A DNA stretch of 64,000 nt from an uncultured Paenibacillaceae bacterium (GTDB lineage: Bacteria > Bacillota > Bacilli > Aneurinibacillales > Aneurinibacillaceae). Shown here piece by piece: positions 35,220-44,314 of this stretch. Under the pieces are notes generated by a model that worked only from the letters and a program-made list of their open reading frames with translations, searched no databases and was not told the DNA's origin. Where the stretch lies: the NCBI GenBank assembly GCA_946478845.1, contig CAMLDI010000013.1:1-64000 (forward strand). Direction: 5' to 3'. Made by a program: the position numbers and the translations under genes. The first letter of the stretch is position 1, and the number at the start of each line of letters is the position of its first letter.

Positions 35220-35999
35220 ATGGTAATGGTCGATATACATAGCCATATTCTCTGGGGTATTGATGATGGGGCCAAAGAACCTGCAGATACAATTGAAATG
35301 GCCAGGACTGGAGCGGAAAGTGGGATTACCCATGTTATTGCAACCCCTCACCATGCCAATGGAACTTACATGAATCCTGCATCAGTAATCCATTCCAGAG
35401 TAAAGGAAGCCAATCAGTTATTAAAAAAGAATAAGATTGAACTTACTATTCTTCCGGGCATGGAAATCCATCTCCATGGGGAAATTGGCCAGGACCTGGC
35501 AGCCGTTGAACGTACCCTGGTCCCCCTTGGCGGAGACACGAATTATATTTTAATTGAGTTACCCTATGATCATGTGCCCAGATATACGGAAAGACTCTTT
35601 TTTGAAATCCAACTGAAAGGGTTTATTCCAATTATTGCCCATCCTGAACGTAATGTAGAAATAAGGGATAATCCCAATCTTCTTTATGAACTTGTCAAAA
35701 AGGGGGCCTTATCTCAAGTAACCGCTGCAAGTGTTGCTGGCCTTTTTGGAGACACACTGCAAAAGCTCTCTTTTAAGTTAATCAAAAATGATCTGGTCCA
35801 TTTTATTGCCAGTGATGCTCATAATAACAACAAAAGAGGCTTTGCCCTGAGGGAAGCCTATCAATATATCGATAAAAAACTGGATGAATCTTATACTGAC
35901 TATTTCATGGATAATGCGGCAGCCTTAATCAAAAATAAACGGGTTTTGACTCCTGAACCCAACAAACCAGCTCGTAAAAAGATATTCGGTTTGTTTTAA
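35220..35999 (+). CDS. PHP-family tyrosine-protein phosphatase (CpsB/YwqE type)
   Basis: This metal-dependent phosphatase removes phosphate from the BY-kinase Tyr cluster. The 259-residue protein has all PHP ligands: DIHSHILWGIDDGAKEPAD, ATPHHANGTYMNP, LPGMEIHLHGE, IAHPERN and FIASDAHNNN. The family usually sits beside the kinase gene; here it lies 25 kb downstream, as the last gene of cluster 1. AAAGGAGG precedes ATG 35220. The stop is followed by a bidirectional terminator. Confidence 0.94.
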   Translation: MVMVDIHSHILWGIDDGAKEPADTIEMARTGAESGITHVIATPHHANGTYMNPASVIHSRVKEANQLLKKNKIELTILPGMEIHLHGEIGQDLAAVERTLVPLGGDTNYILIELPYDHVPRYTERLFFEIQLKGFIPIIAHPERNVEIRDNPNLLYELVKKGALSQVTAASVAGLFGDTLQKLSFKLIKNDLVHFIASDAHNNNKRGFALREAYQYIDKKLDESYTDYFMDNAAALIKNKRVLTPEPNKPARKKIFGLF

Positions 36000-36017
36000 A
36001 AAATGCTTCTCATCAAA

Positions 36018-36057
36018 AAACAAACAGAAAGGGCATCATAACCCTTTCTGTTTGTTT
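36018..36057. terminator. Bidirectional terminator between convergent genes
   Basis: The 16 bp perfect stem AAACAAACAGAAAGGG (36018-36033) with its complement (36042-36057) has an 8-base loop and A/T-rich outer arms. It serves cluster 1 and the reverse-strand glycosyltransferase, whose stop codon lies at its edge (36056-36058). Confidence 0.92.
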
Positions 36058-37180
36058 ATATCAATCTCTTATAGATTTTTTCTAATAACTCATTCTGTAT
36101 TTTTAAATTAAATAACTCTCTTACCCGTTCTTCTCCTCGCTTGCTGTATCTTTCCCACATCTCCTGATTCTTTAATAATTGCAAGAGGTAGTCTGACAAT
36201 TGTTCAGTATTTCTAGGTTCAGCTAACAATCCCGTTTCCCTATGGGCTACTGCTTCAGAAATTCCCCCCGTCTTAAAGCTCACCACAGGAACACCCATGG
36301 CATTGGCTTCTGCAAATACCATGCCAAACCCTTCTGAATTCCCATTTTCAATGGTTACACTGGGCACACTGAAAATTTTAGCTTCATTTAATAAAGCACG
36401 AATGATTTCCTTGGGTTGGGTTCCCATAAAACGATAGGAGATTAATAAGGATTGGGCTAATTCTTCTAATTTCCTTCGTAAAGGCCCATCTCCTACGATC
36501 ACTAGTTCAACCTCAGGCATTAATTTTTGCACCTGGCTTATGGCTCGAATTAAATATTCCGCCCCTTTGTTTTCTACCAGTCGCCCCACAAACAATACCA
36601 TAGGTTTCCGATTGATTGTTTGATCCTTAGTAAAATAGTCTGTATCCACGCCAATATAATGCTGTATAATCTTGTCTTCAGGATATCCTTTTTCTATCAT
36701 TTGTTCTTTAATATATTGGGAAACAGCTATAAATAAGGTTCCCTTATCTTGCAACTCTTTCTTTCTATTCAAATAGAGTTTGTTAGAGAAGTTACTTTCC
36801 ATTTTATCTTCTTTTGTCGTGATATCGTAACCATGGAATGTTACAACTAGAGGGACATTTAAAGATTTGGCGACAGGTAATGCGAATACCCCATTAGGAG
36901 CAAAATGGGCATGAACCAGTTTAATATTTTTTTGTTTTAATCTTTTGTATTTTCCAAAGCTGCATCCAGTGAGTTTAAAGATTCCTTCTTTTATTTTTCC
37001 TGTTAGGTTATTCTCCTGGTTAATAAGTAAGATTTCTTGTTTTAACTTCAAGCCTTTTACTTTTCGGGACCCGAAAAAGCATACCTGAAAATCCCTCATT
37101 TGATCGGCATGAGATTGAATAAAGGTTTCTGATGAAGCAAGAATGTGATCTCTATAAATTAAAATGGTGGGTTTGTCCAT
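36056..37180 (-). CDS. GT4-type glycosyltransferase (reverse strand)
   Basis: The 374-residue GT-B protein begins DKPTILIYRDHILASSETFI. It has NVPLVVTFHGYDITTKEDKM and, in the C-terminal half, MVLFVGRLVENKGAEYLIRA, VIVGDGPLRRKLEEL and the EX7E block ENGNSEGFGMVFAEANAMG. ATG at 37180 is preferred over TTG 37195, because the latter overlaps the GAGAGGG ribosome site. It is the only reverse-strand gene between the two EPS clusters and is transcribed toward cluster 1. Export signals are absent; a cytoplasmic EPS transferase is likely. Confidence 0.88.
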   Translation of the reverse strand: MDKPTILIYRDHILASSETFIQSHADQMRDFQVCFFGSRKVKGLKLKQEILLINQENNLTGKIKEGIFKLTGCSFGKYKRLKQKNIKLVHAHFAPNGVFALPVAKSLNVPLVVTFHGYDITTKEDKMESNFSNKLYLNRKKELQDKGTLFIAVSQYIKEQMIEKGYPEDKIIQHYIGVDTDYFTKDQTINRKPMVLFVGRLVENKGAEYLIRAISQVQKLMPEVELVIVGDGPLRRKLEELAQSLLISYRFMGTQPKEIIRALLNEAKIFSVPSVTIENGNSEGFGMVFAEANAMGVPVVSFKTGGISEAVAHRETGLLAEPRNTEQLSDYLLQLLKNQEMWERYSKRGEERVRELFNLKIQNELLEKIYKRLI

Positions 37181-37325
37181 AGTAAGCCCTCTCAATTCAC
37201 GGATTTCATATATAGATAAAGTATATTTTACATTTAAATCCTCGTAAAGAAAGGGATTATGTAAATTATTACATGTGAAGGTTTATACAAAAAATCCAAT
37301 CTTTAAATCAAATAATAGAAAAATA

Positions 37326-37334
37326 TGATAGAAT
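37326..37334 (+). promoter_or_regulatory. Extended -10 element before EPS cluster 2
   Basis: TGATAGAAT gives a TGn extension and TAGAAT (37329-37334), 107 bases before galU copy 2. The 260-base divergent gap (37181-37440) holds no gene. A long leader would result. Confidence 0.35.
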
Positions 37335-37440
37335 ATGTTGTGTATGTCGCCATAGTAGGAATTATGTAGATTTTTCTGCATATCTATATATGTTCATTTT
37401 TGTAAAAAAAGAGATTTTTATATATCTAGGGGGAACGTCA

Positions 37441-38322
37441 ATGAACAAGGTAAGAAAAGCAATCATTCCTGCTGCAGGGTTAGGCACCCGTTTTTTACCG
37501 GCTACTAAAGCGATGCCAAAAGAAATGCTGCCGATTGTTGATAAACCAACCATTCAATACATAATTGAAGAAGCGGTTCAATCTGGAATTGAAGATATTA
37601 TTATTGTTACTGGCCGTAGCAAGCGGGCTATAGAAGACCATTTTGATAAAAACTATGAACTAGAATTGAATTTAGAGGAAAAAAATAAAGAAGGTTTATT
37701 GAAAATTGTTCAGGACATCACCAATCTTGTAGATATCCATTATGTTCGTCAGAAAGAAGCCCTTGGCTTAGGACATGCTGTTTGGTGTGCCCGTAAGTTT
37801 ATTGGCAATGAACCCTTTGCCCTTCTTTTGGGGGATATGATAATTGATCATCCCGTCCCTTGCTTAAAACAAATGATGGATGTATACGAGGAAAAACGGG
37901 GAAGCATTATTGCTGTGGAAGCGGTTGATTGGGAGAATGTACATAAATATGGTGTCATCGACGGAATCAAAATTGACGATAAGATCAGCTTGATTCAAAA
38001 TCTTGTAGAGAAACCAAAAACAAATCCACCATCCAATTTGGCGATCATGGGAAGATATATTCTAGAACCAGAAATATTCGAAATCCTCGAAAACACCGGC
38101 AAAGGTGTAGGGGGAGAAATTCAGTTGACAGATGCTTTACAAACCCTAGCACAGCAACAGGAAATGTACAGTTTTATCTACGAAGGCCGATTATATGATG
38201 TTGGCGATAAACTGGGCTTTCTGGAAGCGACAATCGATTTTGCATTGAAAAATGAAGAACTCAGTCATTCTTTTAGACGATTATTAAAAGCAAAAGTTGA
38301 CGCTTTGTTACAAAAAAATTAG
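37441..38322 (+). CDS. galU: UTP-glucose-1-phosphate uridylyltransferase (cluster 2)
   Basis: This 293-residue enzyme has the same role as the gene at 11159. It shows [59 protein letters not shown] and [11 protein letters not shown]. It is clearly a diverged paralogue (for example YELELNLEEKNKEGLLKI in place of [18 protein letters not shown]). ATG 37441 with AGGGGGA upstream is chosen over the in-frame upstream start. It opens cluster 2 and supplies UDP-glucose for the ugd and xylose branch there. Confidence 0.94.
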   Translation: MNKVRKAIIPAAGLGTRFLPATKAMPKEMLPIVDKPTIQYIIEEAVQSGIEDIIIVTGRSKRAIEDHFDKNYELELNLEEKNKEGLLKIVQDITNLVDIHYVRQKEALGLGHAVWCARKFIGNEPFALLLGDMIIDHPVPCLKQMMDVYEEKRGSIIAVEAVDWENVHKYGVIDGIKIDDKISLIQNLVEKPKTNPPSNLAIMGRYILEPEIFEILENTGKGVGGEIQLTDALQTLAQQQEMYSFIYEGRLYDVGDKLGFLEATIDFALKNEELSHSFRRLLKAKVDALLQKN

Positions 38323-38342
38323 GTATTAAGTGGTGGTATTGC

Positions 38343-38957
38343 TTGGAATATATTAATTCGCTGAATAAATCTGCCAATATCCATGGATTGTACAATCGAT
38401 TTATTAAACCCTTCATTGATTGGATATTCGCAGGGGTATTCTTTATTCTGTTTCTTCCTTTCTTTTTTATCATTGTGTTAATGATTAAACTGGATTCTCC
38501 TGGGCCAGCCATTTTTACCCAAAGGAGAATTGGGTTAAATGGCAAAGAGTTTATGATTTATAAATTCCGCACCATGTATACTCATGTACCCAGAGAAGGC
38601 CGTTCCCCGGATTCTGACCAGGACCCCAGAATCACGAAGATTGGTAGACTATTACGGAAAACCAGCCTGGATGAAATTCCTCAACTATTAAATATTTTAA
38701 AAAGAGAAATGAGTTTCATTGGACCCAGGCCTGAGCAACAATCCATTGTCCAACAATATTATACAGACTATGAAAATCAGCGTTTTCTTGCCAAACCGGG
38801 GATTACCGGTCTGTGGCAGGTGAGTATGGAGCGAATCCATCCTATTCATGAGAATATTCATTATGATTTAACGTATATTGAGCGAGTATCCCTGTGGTTG
38901 GATATTAAAATTATATTTAAAACCATTGGCGTTATGATTAAAAGCAATACCCATTAA
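38343..38957 (+). CDS. Initiating sugar-phosphate transferase (cluster 2)
   Basis: The 204-residue short-class bacterial sugar transferase has one membrane hairpin (about 22-45). Its catalytic blocks are AIFTQRRIGLNGKEFMIYKF and RKTSLDEIPQLLNILKREMS, then FIGPRPEQQ, with KPGITGLWQVSMER. It is the counterpart of the gene at 12058, so each cluster primes its own lipid-linked repeat. TTG 38343 is the likely start, with a G-rich stretch (GTGGTGG) upstream. Confidence 0.92.
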   Translation: MEYINSLNKSANIHGLYNRFIKPFIDWIFAGVFFILFLPFFFIIVLMIKLDSPGPAIFTQRRIGLNGKEFMIYKFRTMYTHVPREGRSPDSDQDPRITKIGRLLRKTSLDEIPQLLNILKREMSFIGPRPEQQSIVQQYYTDYENQRFLAKPGITGLWQVSMERIHPIHENIHYDLTYIERVSLWLDIKIIFKTIGVMIKSNTH

Positions 38958-38962
38958 ACACC

Positions 38963-40402
38963 GTGAAGAAAGCAGGAAGTAATGTGTCTGAATCAGTGAA
39001 TGCGGGACTCCGTGAAAAGGTAATGAAAGGTGGCCTATTCCTTGTTTTGCGGCAGGGGTTGGGTTTGATTATTGGATTAGGGGGGATGATTCTATTAACC
39101 AGAATCATTGGCCCTAATCATTATGGCATGTATACTGCGAGCCTGGGGATTCTCATCTACTTATTATCCATTGCTGGGTTAGGACTCAATGTTTTCCTCA
39201 TCCGTAGCGAAAAAGTTGTAGAAAAGAAAGATTTTGATCAAGTATTTACCCTTTTACTCATTACAAGTGCCATTTCTTTACTCATTGGAATCCTCATTGC
39301 CCCCATGTATAGCCATTGGATTCAGTCAACTGAGCTTTTGCAGCCCTTTCTAGTTCTTCTATTCACTTTACCTGTCACAGCCCTGTCCTATCCGGCTCTT
39401 GCTAAATTAGAGCGGGACTTAAATTATAAAGCCATTGCCATTCTCGAACTGTCCGGCCAGTTTATTTATTATGGGGTTGCCCTGACCCTGGCCTGGATGG
39501 GATATGGAGTATGGGCACCGGTTCTTGGCTATTGGGTGCAACAAACCATCCAAAGCAGTGCAACCCTTTTCATGGCTCGCTATGTGCCTAATCTAACCTG
39601 GTCAAACAAAAGAATGAAAGAAATGATTGGCTATGGTTTTAGCTATTCCTCCTCTTTATGGGTATGGCAACTGCGCAATCTGATGAACCCTCTCCTTGTC
39701 GGCCGTTTTCTTGGTGTAGAGGGGGTTGCCATTGTGGCTCTTGCCATTCGCTTAGTGGAAGCCTTAAGTTTCGTGAAGAATGCTACATGGCGTTTATCAA
39801 TAGCTGCCATGGCTCGTTTACAGGGAGATGTTTCCCGTTTAAAAAAGGCCTTGGAAGAAGCCATGGTGTTGCAAATTTTGGCCCTTGGCCCCTTGCTTGT
39901 TCTATTTGCTATTGTATCCATATGGCTTGTTCCTCTCCTTTTCGGGGAAGAGTGGAATCAAATGATTGTTATTTTTCCTTTTATCGCTTTAAGTTATTTA
40001 ATCAATGCCGTATTTAATATGCACTCTTCCGTTTTATATGTTTTAAAACGAAACAATGATGTTACACTTTTTCATGTGGTCCATGTCTTGTTATTTGGTG
40101 GTGGGGCCTTTGTTCTCGTTCCGATCCTGGGGATTACCGGGTATGGATGGGCAGAAGTGATTGCTATCCTATCTTATTTGGTCATTCATCATAAATTAAA
40201 GAAAATATTGGAACCTTCTTACGCTCCCATACGTCCATTATTGATAGGATTTGTTCCTGTGCTCTTTATCCCCTTTATTCATGCTTATTGGGCTTATGGG
40301 TTACTGGTGTTCTTATTGGTTATTTTCTTTCATGCCAATACAAGGGCCATGTTAAAAGGGTATCTCAACTATGTAAAACGCAAGGAAACTTCAGTGAATT
40401 AG
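38963..40402 (+). CDS. Polysaccharide flippase (MOP superfamily), cluster 2
   Basis: The 479-residue polytopic protein has about fourteen hydrophobic segments. It begins GLREKVMKGGLFLVLRQGLG with LTRIIGPNHYGMYTASLGIL, which matches the PST/Wzx lipopolysaccharide exporter group. It would move the cluster 2 repeat unit across the membrane. The start is uncertain: GTG 38963 has no ribosome site, while GTG 38984 (VSESVNAG) has AGGAAG at 38974-38979 and may be the true start. Confidence 0.88.
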   Translation: MKKAGSNVSESVNAGLREKVMKGGLFLVLRQGLGLIIGLGGMILLTRIIGPNHYGMYTASLGILIYLLSIAGLGLNVFLIRSEKVVEKKDFDQVFTLLLITSAISLLIGILIAPMYSHWIQSTELLQPFLVLLFTLPVTALSYPALAKLERDLNYKAIAILELSGQFIYYGVALTLAWMGYGVWAPVLGYWVQQTIQSSATLFMARYVPNLTWSNKRMKEMIGYGFSYSSSLWVWQLRNLMNPLLVGRFLGVEGVAIVALAIRLVEALSFVKNATWRLSIAAMARLQGDVSRLKKALEEAMVLQILALGPLLVLFAIVSIWLVPLLFGEEWNQMIVIFPFIALSYLINAVFNMHSSVLYVLKRNNDVTLFHVVHVLLFGGGAFVLVPILGITGYGWAEVIAILSYLVIHHKLKKILEPSYAPIRPLLIGFVPVLFIPFIHAYWAYGLLVFLLVIFFHANTRAMLKGYLNYVKRKETSVN

Positions 40403-40412
40403 GTGAAAAAAC

Positions 40413-41288
40413 ATGAAATCAACGGATACACCTTTGGTCAGTATCTTAATCAATAATTATAACTATGGGGATTATGTGAGAGAAGCTATTGATAGCGCTC
40501 TTCAGCAAACCTATGAAAATATAGAAGTCATTGTGGTAGATGACGGCTCCATCGATCATTCTGTGGAAATCATCAAATCCTATGAAGATAGGATTGTCCC
40601 CATTGTGAAAGAAAACGGGGGACAGGCCTCTGCCTTTAATGCGGGGCTTGGGGCAGCAAAGGGCGAAATTATTTGCTTTTTAGATTCAGACGATCTTTTT
40701 CATCCTGAAAAAGTTGAGAGAATTGTAGGTTTATTCCAGGAGCATGGGTTACATGGTTGGCTCATTCACCGCATGAATCATATCAATAGCCATGGCCATC
40801 AAGTGGAAATTGCTGAGGAAGACCAAAAACAATACCTGCTGCAACAGACAGGAGATTATCGAAAAGAAGCAAGAAGGAAAAAGGTGAATTTTATTCTTCC
40901 TGCTACATCTGCCCTTGTTTTCCGCAGGGAGTTGTTAGAGAAGATTTTCCCTGTTCCCCAGGAATTGCGAATTACAGCGGATAACTATTTGAAATTTGCC
41001 AGTTTGATCAACTCCCCCGTTATTGTTTGTGATGAAGTTCTCAGTTCCCAACGGATTCATGGCAATAATTTATATACCAATCAAGATCGAAACACAAAAG
41101 CATTTCGCAAAAAACAACGGTCCATTAATTATCATATTGCCAGAGGCCTTTGGAAAATTGACAAAGAACAAAACTTCTCTCTTCGCATGACCTTAGGTGT
41201 TGGCAAATCAGCTCTGAAAGATTTGGATTTTCAAGACATGGCAAAGGCAACAGGGTTGGCCTTGCAATTAATCATGAATGGGAAGTAA
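40413..41288 (+). CDS. GT2-type glycosyltransferase
   Basis: The 291-residue GT-A enzyme has VSILINNYNYGDYVREAIDS, VIVVDDGSIDHSVEII and KENGGQASAFNAGLGAAKGE. The DxD-type ICFLDSDDLFHPEKV follows. An inverting cytoplasmic transferase is expected. The C-terminus contains no membrane helix. AGGTGA precedes ATG 40413. It overlaps the frame of the following gene only at the very end. Confidence 0.9.
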   Translation: MKSTDTPLVSILINNYNYGDYVREAIDSALQQTYENIEVIVVDDGSIDHSVEIIKSYEDRIVPIVKENGGQASAFNAGLGAAKGEIICFLDSDDLFHPEKVERIVGLFQEHGLHGWLIHRMNHINSHGHQVEIAEEDQKQYLLQQTGDYRKEARRKKVNFILPATSALVFRRELLEKIFPVPQELRITADNYLKFASLINSPVIVCDEVLSSQRIHGNNLYTNQDRNTKAFRKKQRSINYHIARGLWKIDKEQNFSLRMTLGVGKSALKDLDFQDMAKATGLALQLIMNGK

Positions 41289-41319
41289 TCAAGGAATACG
41301 GAAATTGAAGGTGGAGACT

Positions 41320-42522
41320 ATGGAAAGAAATCGAATCGGTTATCTATCTGCCGCTCCTCGTGTTTCAACAAGGCCCTTTGCAGCAGCAAGTGGACCGAGA
41401 GCCCATGTTGTCGGTGTAATTCGGGCTTTAGAAGCTGAGGGTTGGGAGGTAAAACAGTTCATTGTAGGGGACCGGGTACCTTCGAAAATGGTTGAAGGAA
41501 GCACAGAAAAAGCATTGTCTAAAAATATCATCTCTACCTTACTGGCAGATCTGATTCGTCTAGCATCAGGTGTTATTAATTCCAGAAAAGCATGGAATGA
41601 AATCGGGAATCAGGTAGATTGGGTCTATGAACGGTATGCTGTACTGCAAACCCTGGGTTCTATCTTTAAAAAGAAAGGGGTTCCCTGGGTTCTTGAAACC
41701 AATGGCATCTTCTTTGAAGAAGCCAAAACAGAGCGGAAAAGCCTGATTCTCACGGGAATCGCAAAGAAGATCGAATTGGCGGCTTACCATACCTGTGATG
41801 TATTGGTCTGTATCAGTGAATCTTTAAAAGAGTTATTAATTGAAAAAGCAGGGGTCAATCCTGATAAAATTCTTGTTGTTCCCAATGGTGTGGATACGGT
41901 TTTCTATGATCCTGAACGGGTTCAACCCCATCGTGAATTCCCAGGGTTTACTGTAGGATTTGTTGGCAGTTTAATAGCCTGGCAAGGAATCAATCTTCTT
42001 CTTGAAGCCATTAGCGAACTTCGCAAGGAAGGTTTGCAAATCAACGCTACCATTGTTGGAGATGGTTCTGCCCGGGAGGAATGGGAAGAACTTGCTTTAA
42101 CCTTAGGAATAAAAGAATATGTCAAATTTACCGGGCAAAAGCCATCCAATGAAATTCCAGCCTATATTAGGGGTTTTGACATCGGTTATTCGGGCCAGGT
42201 TCAGCTTAAAATCGGCAAGATGTATCATTCTCCCTTAAAAATATATGAATATATGTCCATGGGCAAACCGGTCATTGCTTCATCCTATGATGATGCGAAG
42301 AAACTCATTGAAGAACAGGGTACAGGCTTTTTATTTGAGCCAGGGAATGTCCAGGAATTAAAGGAAGCATTGCGAAGGGCTTATGTACATAGAGAGTCTT
42401 TAAAAAAGATGGGGATTAATGCCCGGGAAGAAATCATTCGCCATCATAGCTGGGTTTCAAGGATGAGAGAAACCCTTCCCCAAATCGAAAGTATTATTCA
42501 TGGGGAGGGAAGAAGAGAATGA
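41320..42522 (+). CDS. GT4-type glycosyltransferase
   Basis: The 400-residue GT-B protein has GYLSAAPRVSTRPFAAASGP at the start and WVLETNGIFFEEAK in the acceptor half. The donor half has ILVVPNGVDTVFYDPERV, FVGSLIAWQGINLLLEAIS and YHSPLKIYEYMSMGKPVIAS. ATG 41320 with GGTGGAG (41310-41316) is chosen over the upstream in-frame start. It overlaps the next gene by 4 bp (ATGA). Substrate unknown. Confidence 0.9.
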   Translation: MERNRIGYLSAAPRVSTRPFAAASGPRAHVVGVIRALEAEGWEVKQFIVGDRVPSKMVEGSTEKALSKNIISTLLADLIRLASGVINSRKAWNEIGNQVDWVYERYAVLQTLGSIFKKKGVPWVLETNGIFFEEAKTERKSLILTGIAKKIELAAYHTCDVLVCISESLKELLIEKAGVNPDKILVVPNGVDTVFYDPERVQPHREFPGFTVGFVGSLIAWQGINLLLEAISELRKEGLQINATIVGDGSAREEWEELALTLGIKEYVKFTGQKPSNEIPAYIRGFDIGYSGQVQLKIGKMYHSPLKIYEYMSMGKPVIASSYDDAKKLIEEQGTGFLFEPGNVQELKEALRRAYVHRESLKKMGINAREEIIRHHSWVSRMRETLPQIESIIHGEGRRE

Positions 42523-43280
42523 ATGAACATACCTTTCTGGGGTTAAAAATCAATCCCCTTAGCATAGAGGAATTAAACGAAAAAATTGGGGAAACGATCA
42601 ACAAAGGGGAAAAGGGGATTGTATCCAATCACAATCTCCATAGCCTGTATATCTATCATAAAGAAAAGAAAATGAGAGAGTTTTATTCTCTCTCTAAACT
42701 CATTCATATTGATGGCATGTCTTTAATCCTTTTGGCAAAATTCTTCGGCATTCAGATTGAGCGGGAAAAACGGGTTACTTATGTGGATTGGATTCATCCC
42801 CTTATGCAGGAAGCGGCAGACAAAAAGTGGAAGGTATACTTTGTCGGTTCAAAGCCAGGGATCGGGGAGAAGGCTACAGAAGTATTGCAAAAGGCACATC
42901 CCGGGCTCATGATGAAAACCCATCATGGGTATTTTTCCATAGAACAAGGGGCGCATGACAATCTTTCTGTATTAAAAGAGATTGAAGAGTATGCCCCCAA
43001 TTTGCTGCTCATTGGCATGGGGATGCCCAGACAAGAATATTGGATTTTAGAGAATTACGATCAATTGAAGGCAAATGCCATTTTAACCGCAGGGGCATGT
43101 ATGGATTATGTGGCAGGAAATGTTCCTACCCCTCCTCGCTGGATGGGAAGAACGGGCCTGGAATGGCTATACCGTTTGCTCAGTGAACCAAAACGCCTTT
43201 GGAAAAGATATCTAGTTGAACCCTGGTACATTTTGGGTTTAATTGTTAGATATAAGCTCAACTTACGCAGTTCGAAATAG
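42519..43280 (+). CDS. WecG/TagA/CpsF-family glycosyltransferase (GT26)
   Basis: The 253-residue protein has the family pattern GIVSNHNLHSLYIYHKEKKM, HIDGMSLILLAK, VTYVDWIHPLMQEA, KVYFVGSKPGIGEKATEVL and LLIGMGMPRQEYWILENYDQ. It ends in AGACMDYVAGNVPTPPRWMG. TagA adds ManNAc to lipid-linked GlcNAc in teichoic-acid linkage units; CpsF/WecG relatives add other sugars in capsule or ECA synthesis. Here it probably adds the second sugar of the cluster 2 repeat. The context is EPS, without other teichoic acid genes. Confidence 0.93.
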   Translation: MNEHTFLGLKINPLSIEELNEKIGETINKGEKGIVSNHNLHSLYIYHKEKKMREFYSLSKLIHIDGMSLILLAKFFGIQIEREKRVTYVDWIHPLMQEAADKKWKVYFVGSKPGIGEKATEVLQKAHPGLMMKTHHGYFSIEQGAHDNLSVLKEIEEYAPNLLLIGMGMPRQEYWILENYDQLKANAILTAGACMDYVAGNVPTPPRWMGRTGLEWLYRLLSEPKRLWKRYLVEPWYILGLIVRYKLNLRSSK

Positions 43281-43336
43281 CAGAATGTATGTTAATATGG
43301 CGAAATAATAAAGAGAAACGACTATTGGAGGCACTA

Positions 43337-44296
43337 ATGAAAAGGGTATGTATTACAGGTGTGGCTGGTTTTTTAGGTTCCCACCTCGCTAAAGAACAGT
43401 TGAAAAAAGGGAATCAGGTCATTGGCATTGATAATTTGTATTCCGGGAAAATGGAAAATCTTGCGGAATTCATAGACCATCCACAATTTACGTTTATTTT
43501 ATTCGATGTGAGCCAAATAGACGTGCTAGAATTAAAAGAGTTACAAGACGTAGAGGAAATCTATCATCTTGCCTCTCCTGCTTCCCCAAAATTTTATATG
43601 GCAGCCCCATTTGAAACCATTGCCGTAAATACCATTGGTTTGCGCAATATGTTAGAGGTGGTCCGGAAAAACAAGGGGAGATTATTGTTCTCTAGCACCA
43701 GTGAAGCCTATGGTGACCCGGAAGTGCATCCTCAACCGGAAGAATATCGGGGGAATGTGAATACCTGGGGCCCCCGGGCCTGTTATGATGAAGCAAAACG
43801 CCTGGGTGAAGTGTTTTGTTATGAATATATTCAACGGTATCAACTAAAGGCCAAAGTGGTGCGCATTTTTAATACATACTCTGCAGGGTTGCGCAATGAC
43901 GATGGAAGGGTCATTTCCAATTTTGTAAACCAGGCTTTAACTGGCCAGGACATTACCGTTTATGGGGATGGACTGCAAACCCGTTCTTTCTGTTATGTAG
44001 ATGATAATATTCGGGCATTGCAATTGGTGATGGAAAATGATCATGCTGTGGGAGAAATTATTAACATCGGAAATCCAAAGGAATATACCATCTTGGAAGT
44101 GGCTGAAATGGTCCTTCGTTTAACGGGTTCTAAAAGTAACATCACTTTCCATGAGCTTCCCAAAGATGATCCCAAAGTACGGCGCCCTGTAATTACGAAA
44201 GCTCAAACCATATTAGGCTGGCAACCAGAAATAGACCTGGAGGAAGGGTTAAGAAGAACCATTGAGGTCTATAAAAAACATTTAATAGCAAATTAG
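43337..44296 (+). CDS. UDP-glucuronate decarboxylase (UDP-xylose synthase type)
   Basis: The 319-residue extended SDR has VCITGVAGFLGSHLAKEQLK, IYHLASPASPKFYMAAP and LLFSSTSEAYGDPEVHPQPE. The characteristic GPRACYDEAKRLGEVFCYEY contains the catalytic Tyr and Lys. RIFNTYSAGLRNDDGRVISN follows. These are the marks of UXS enzymes, which decarboxylate UDP-glucuronate to UDP-xylose. The next gene encodes the UDP-glucose dehydrogenase that makes its substrate. ATG 43337 with GGAGG (43327-43331) is chosen. dTDP-glucose dehydratase is a less likely reading. Confidence 0.9.
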   Translation: MKRVCITGVAGFLGSHLAKEQLKKGNQVIGIDNLYSGKMENLAEFIDHPQFTFILFDVSQIDVLELKELQDVEEIYHLASPASPKFYMAAPFETIAVNTIGLRNMLEVVRKNKGRLLFSSTSEAYGDPEVHPQPEEYRGNVNTWGPRACYDEAKRLGEVFCYEYIQRYQLKAKVVRIFNTYSAGLRNDDGRVISNFVNQALTGQDITVYGDGLQTRSFCYVDDNIRALQLVMENDHAVGEIINIGNPKEYTILEVAEMVLRLTGSKSNITFHELPKDDPKVRRPVITKAQTILGWQPEIDLEEGLRRTIEVYKKHLIAN

Positions 44297-44314
44297 GTTG
44301 AGGAGTAAATGAAT

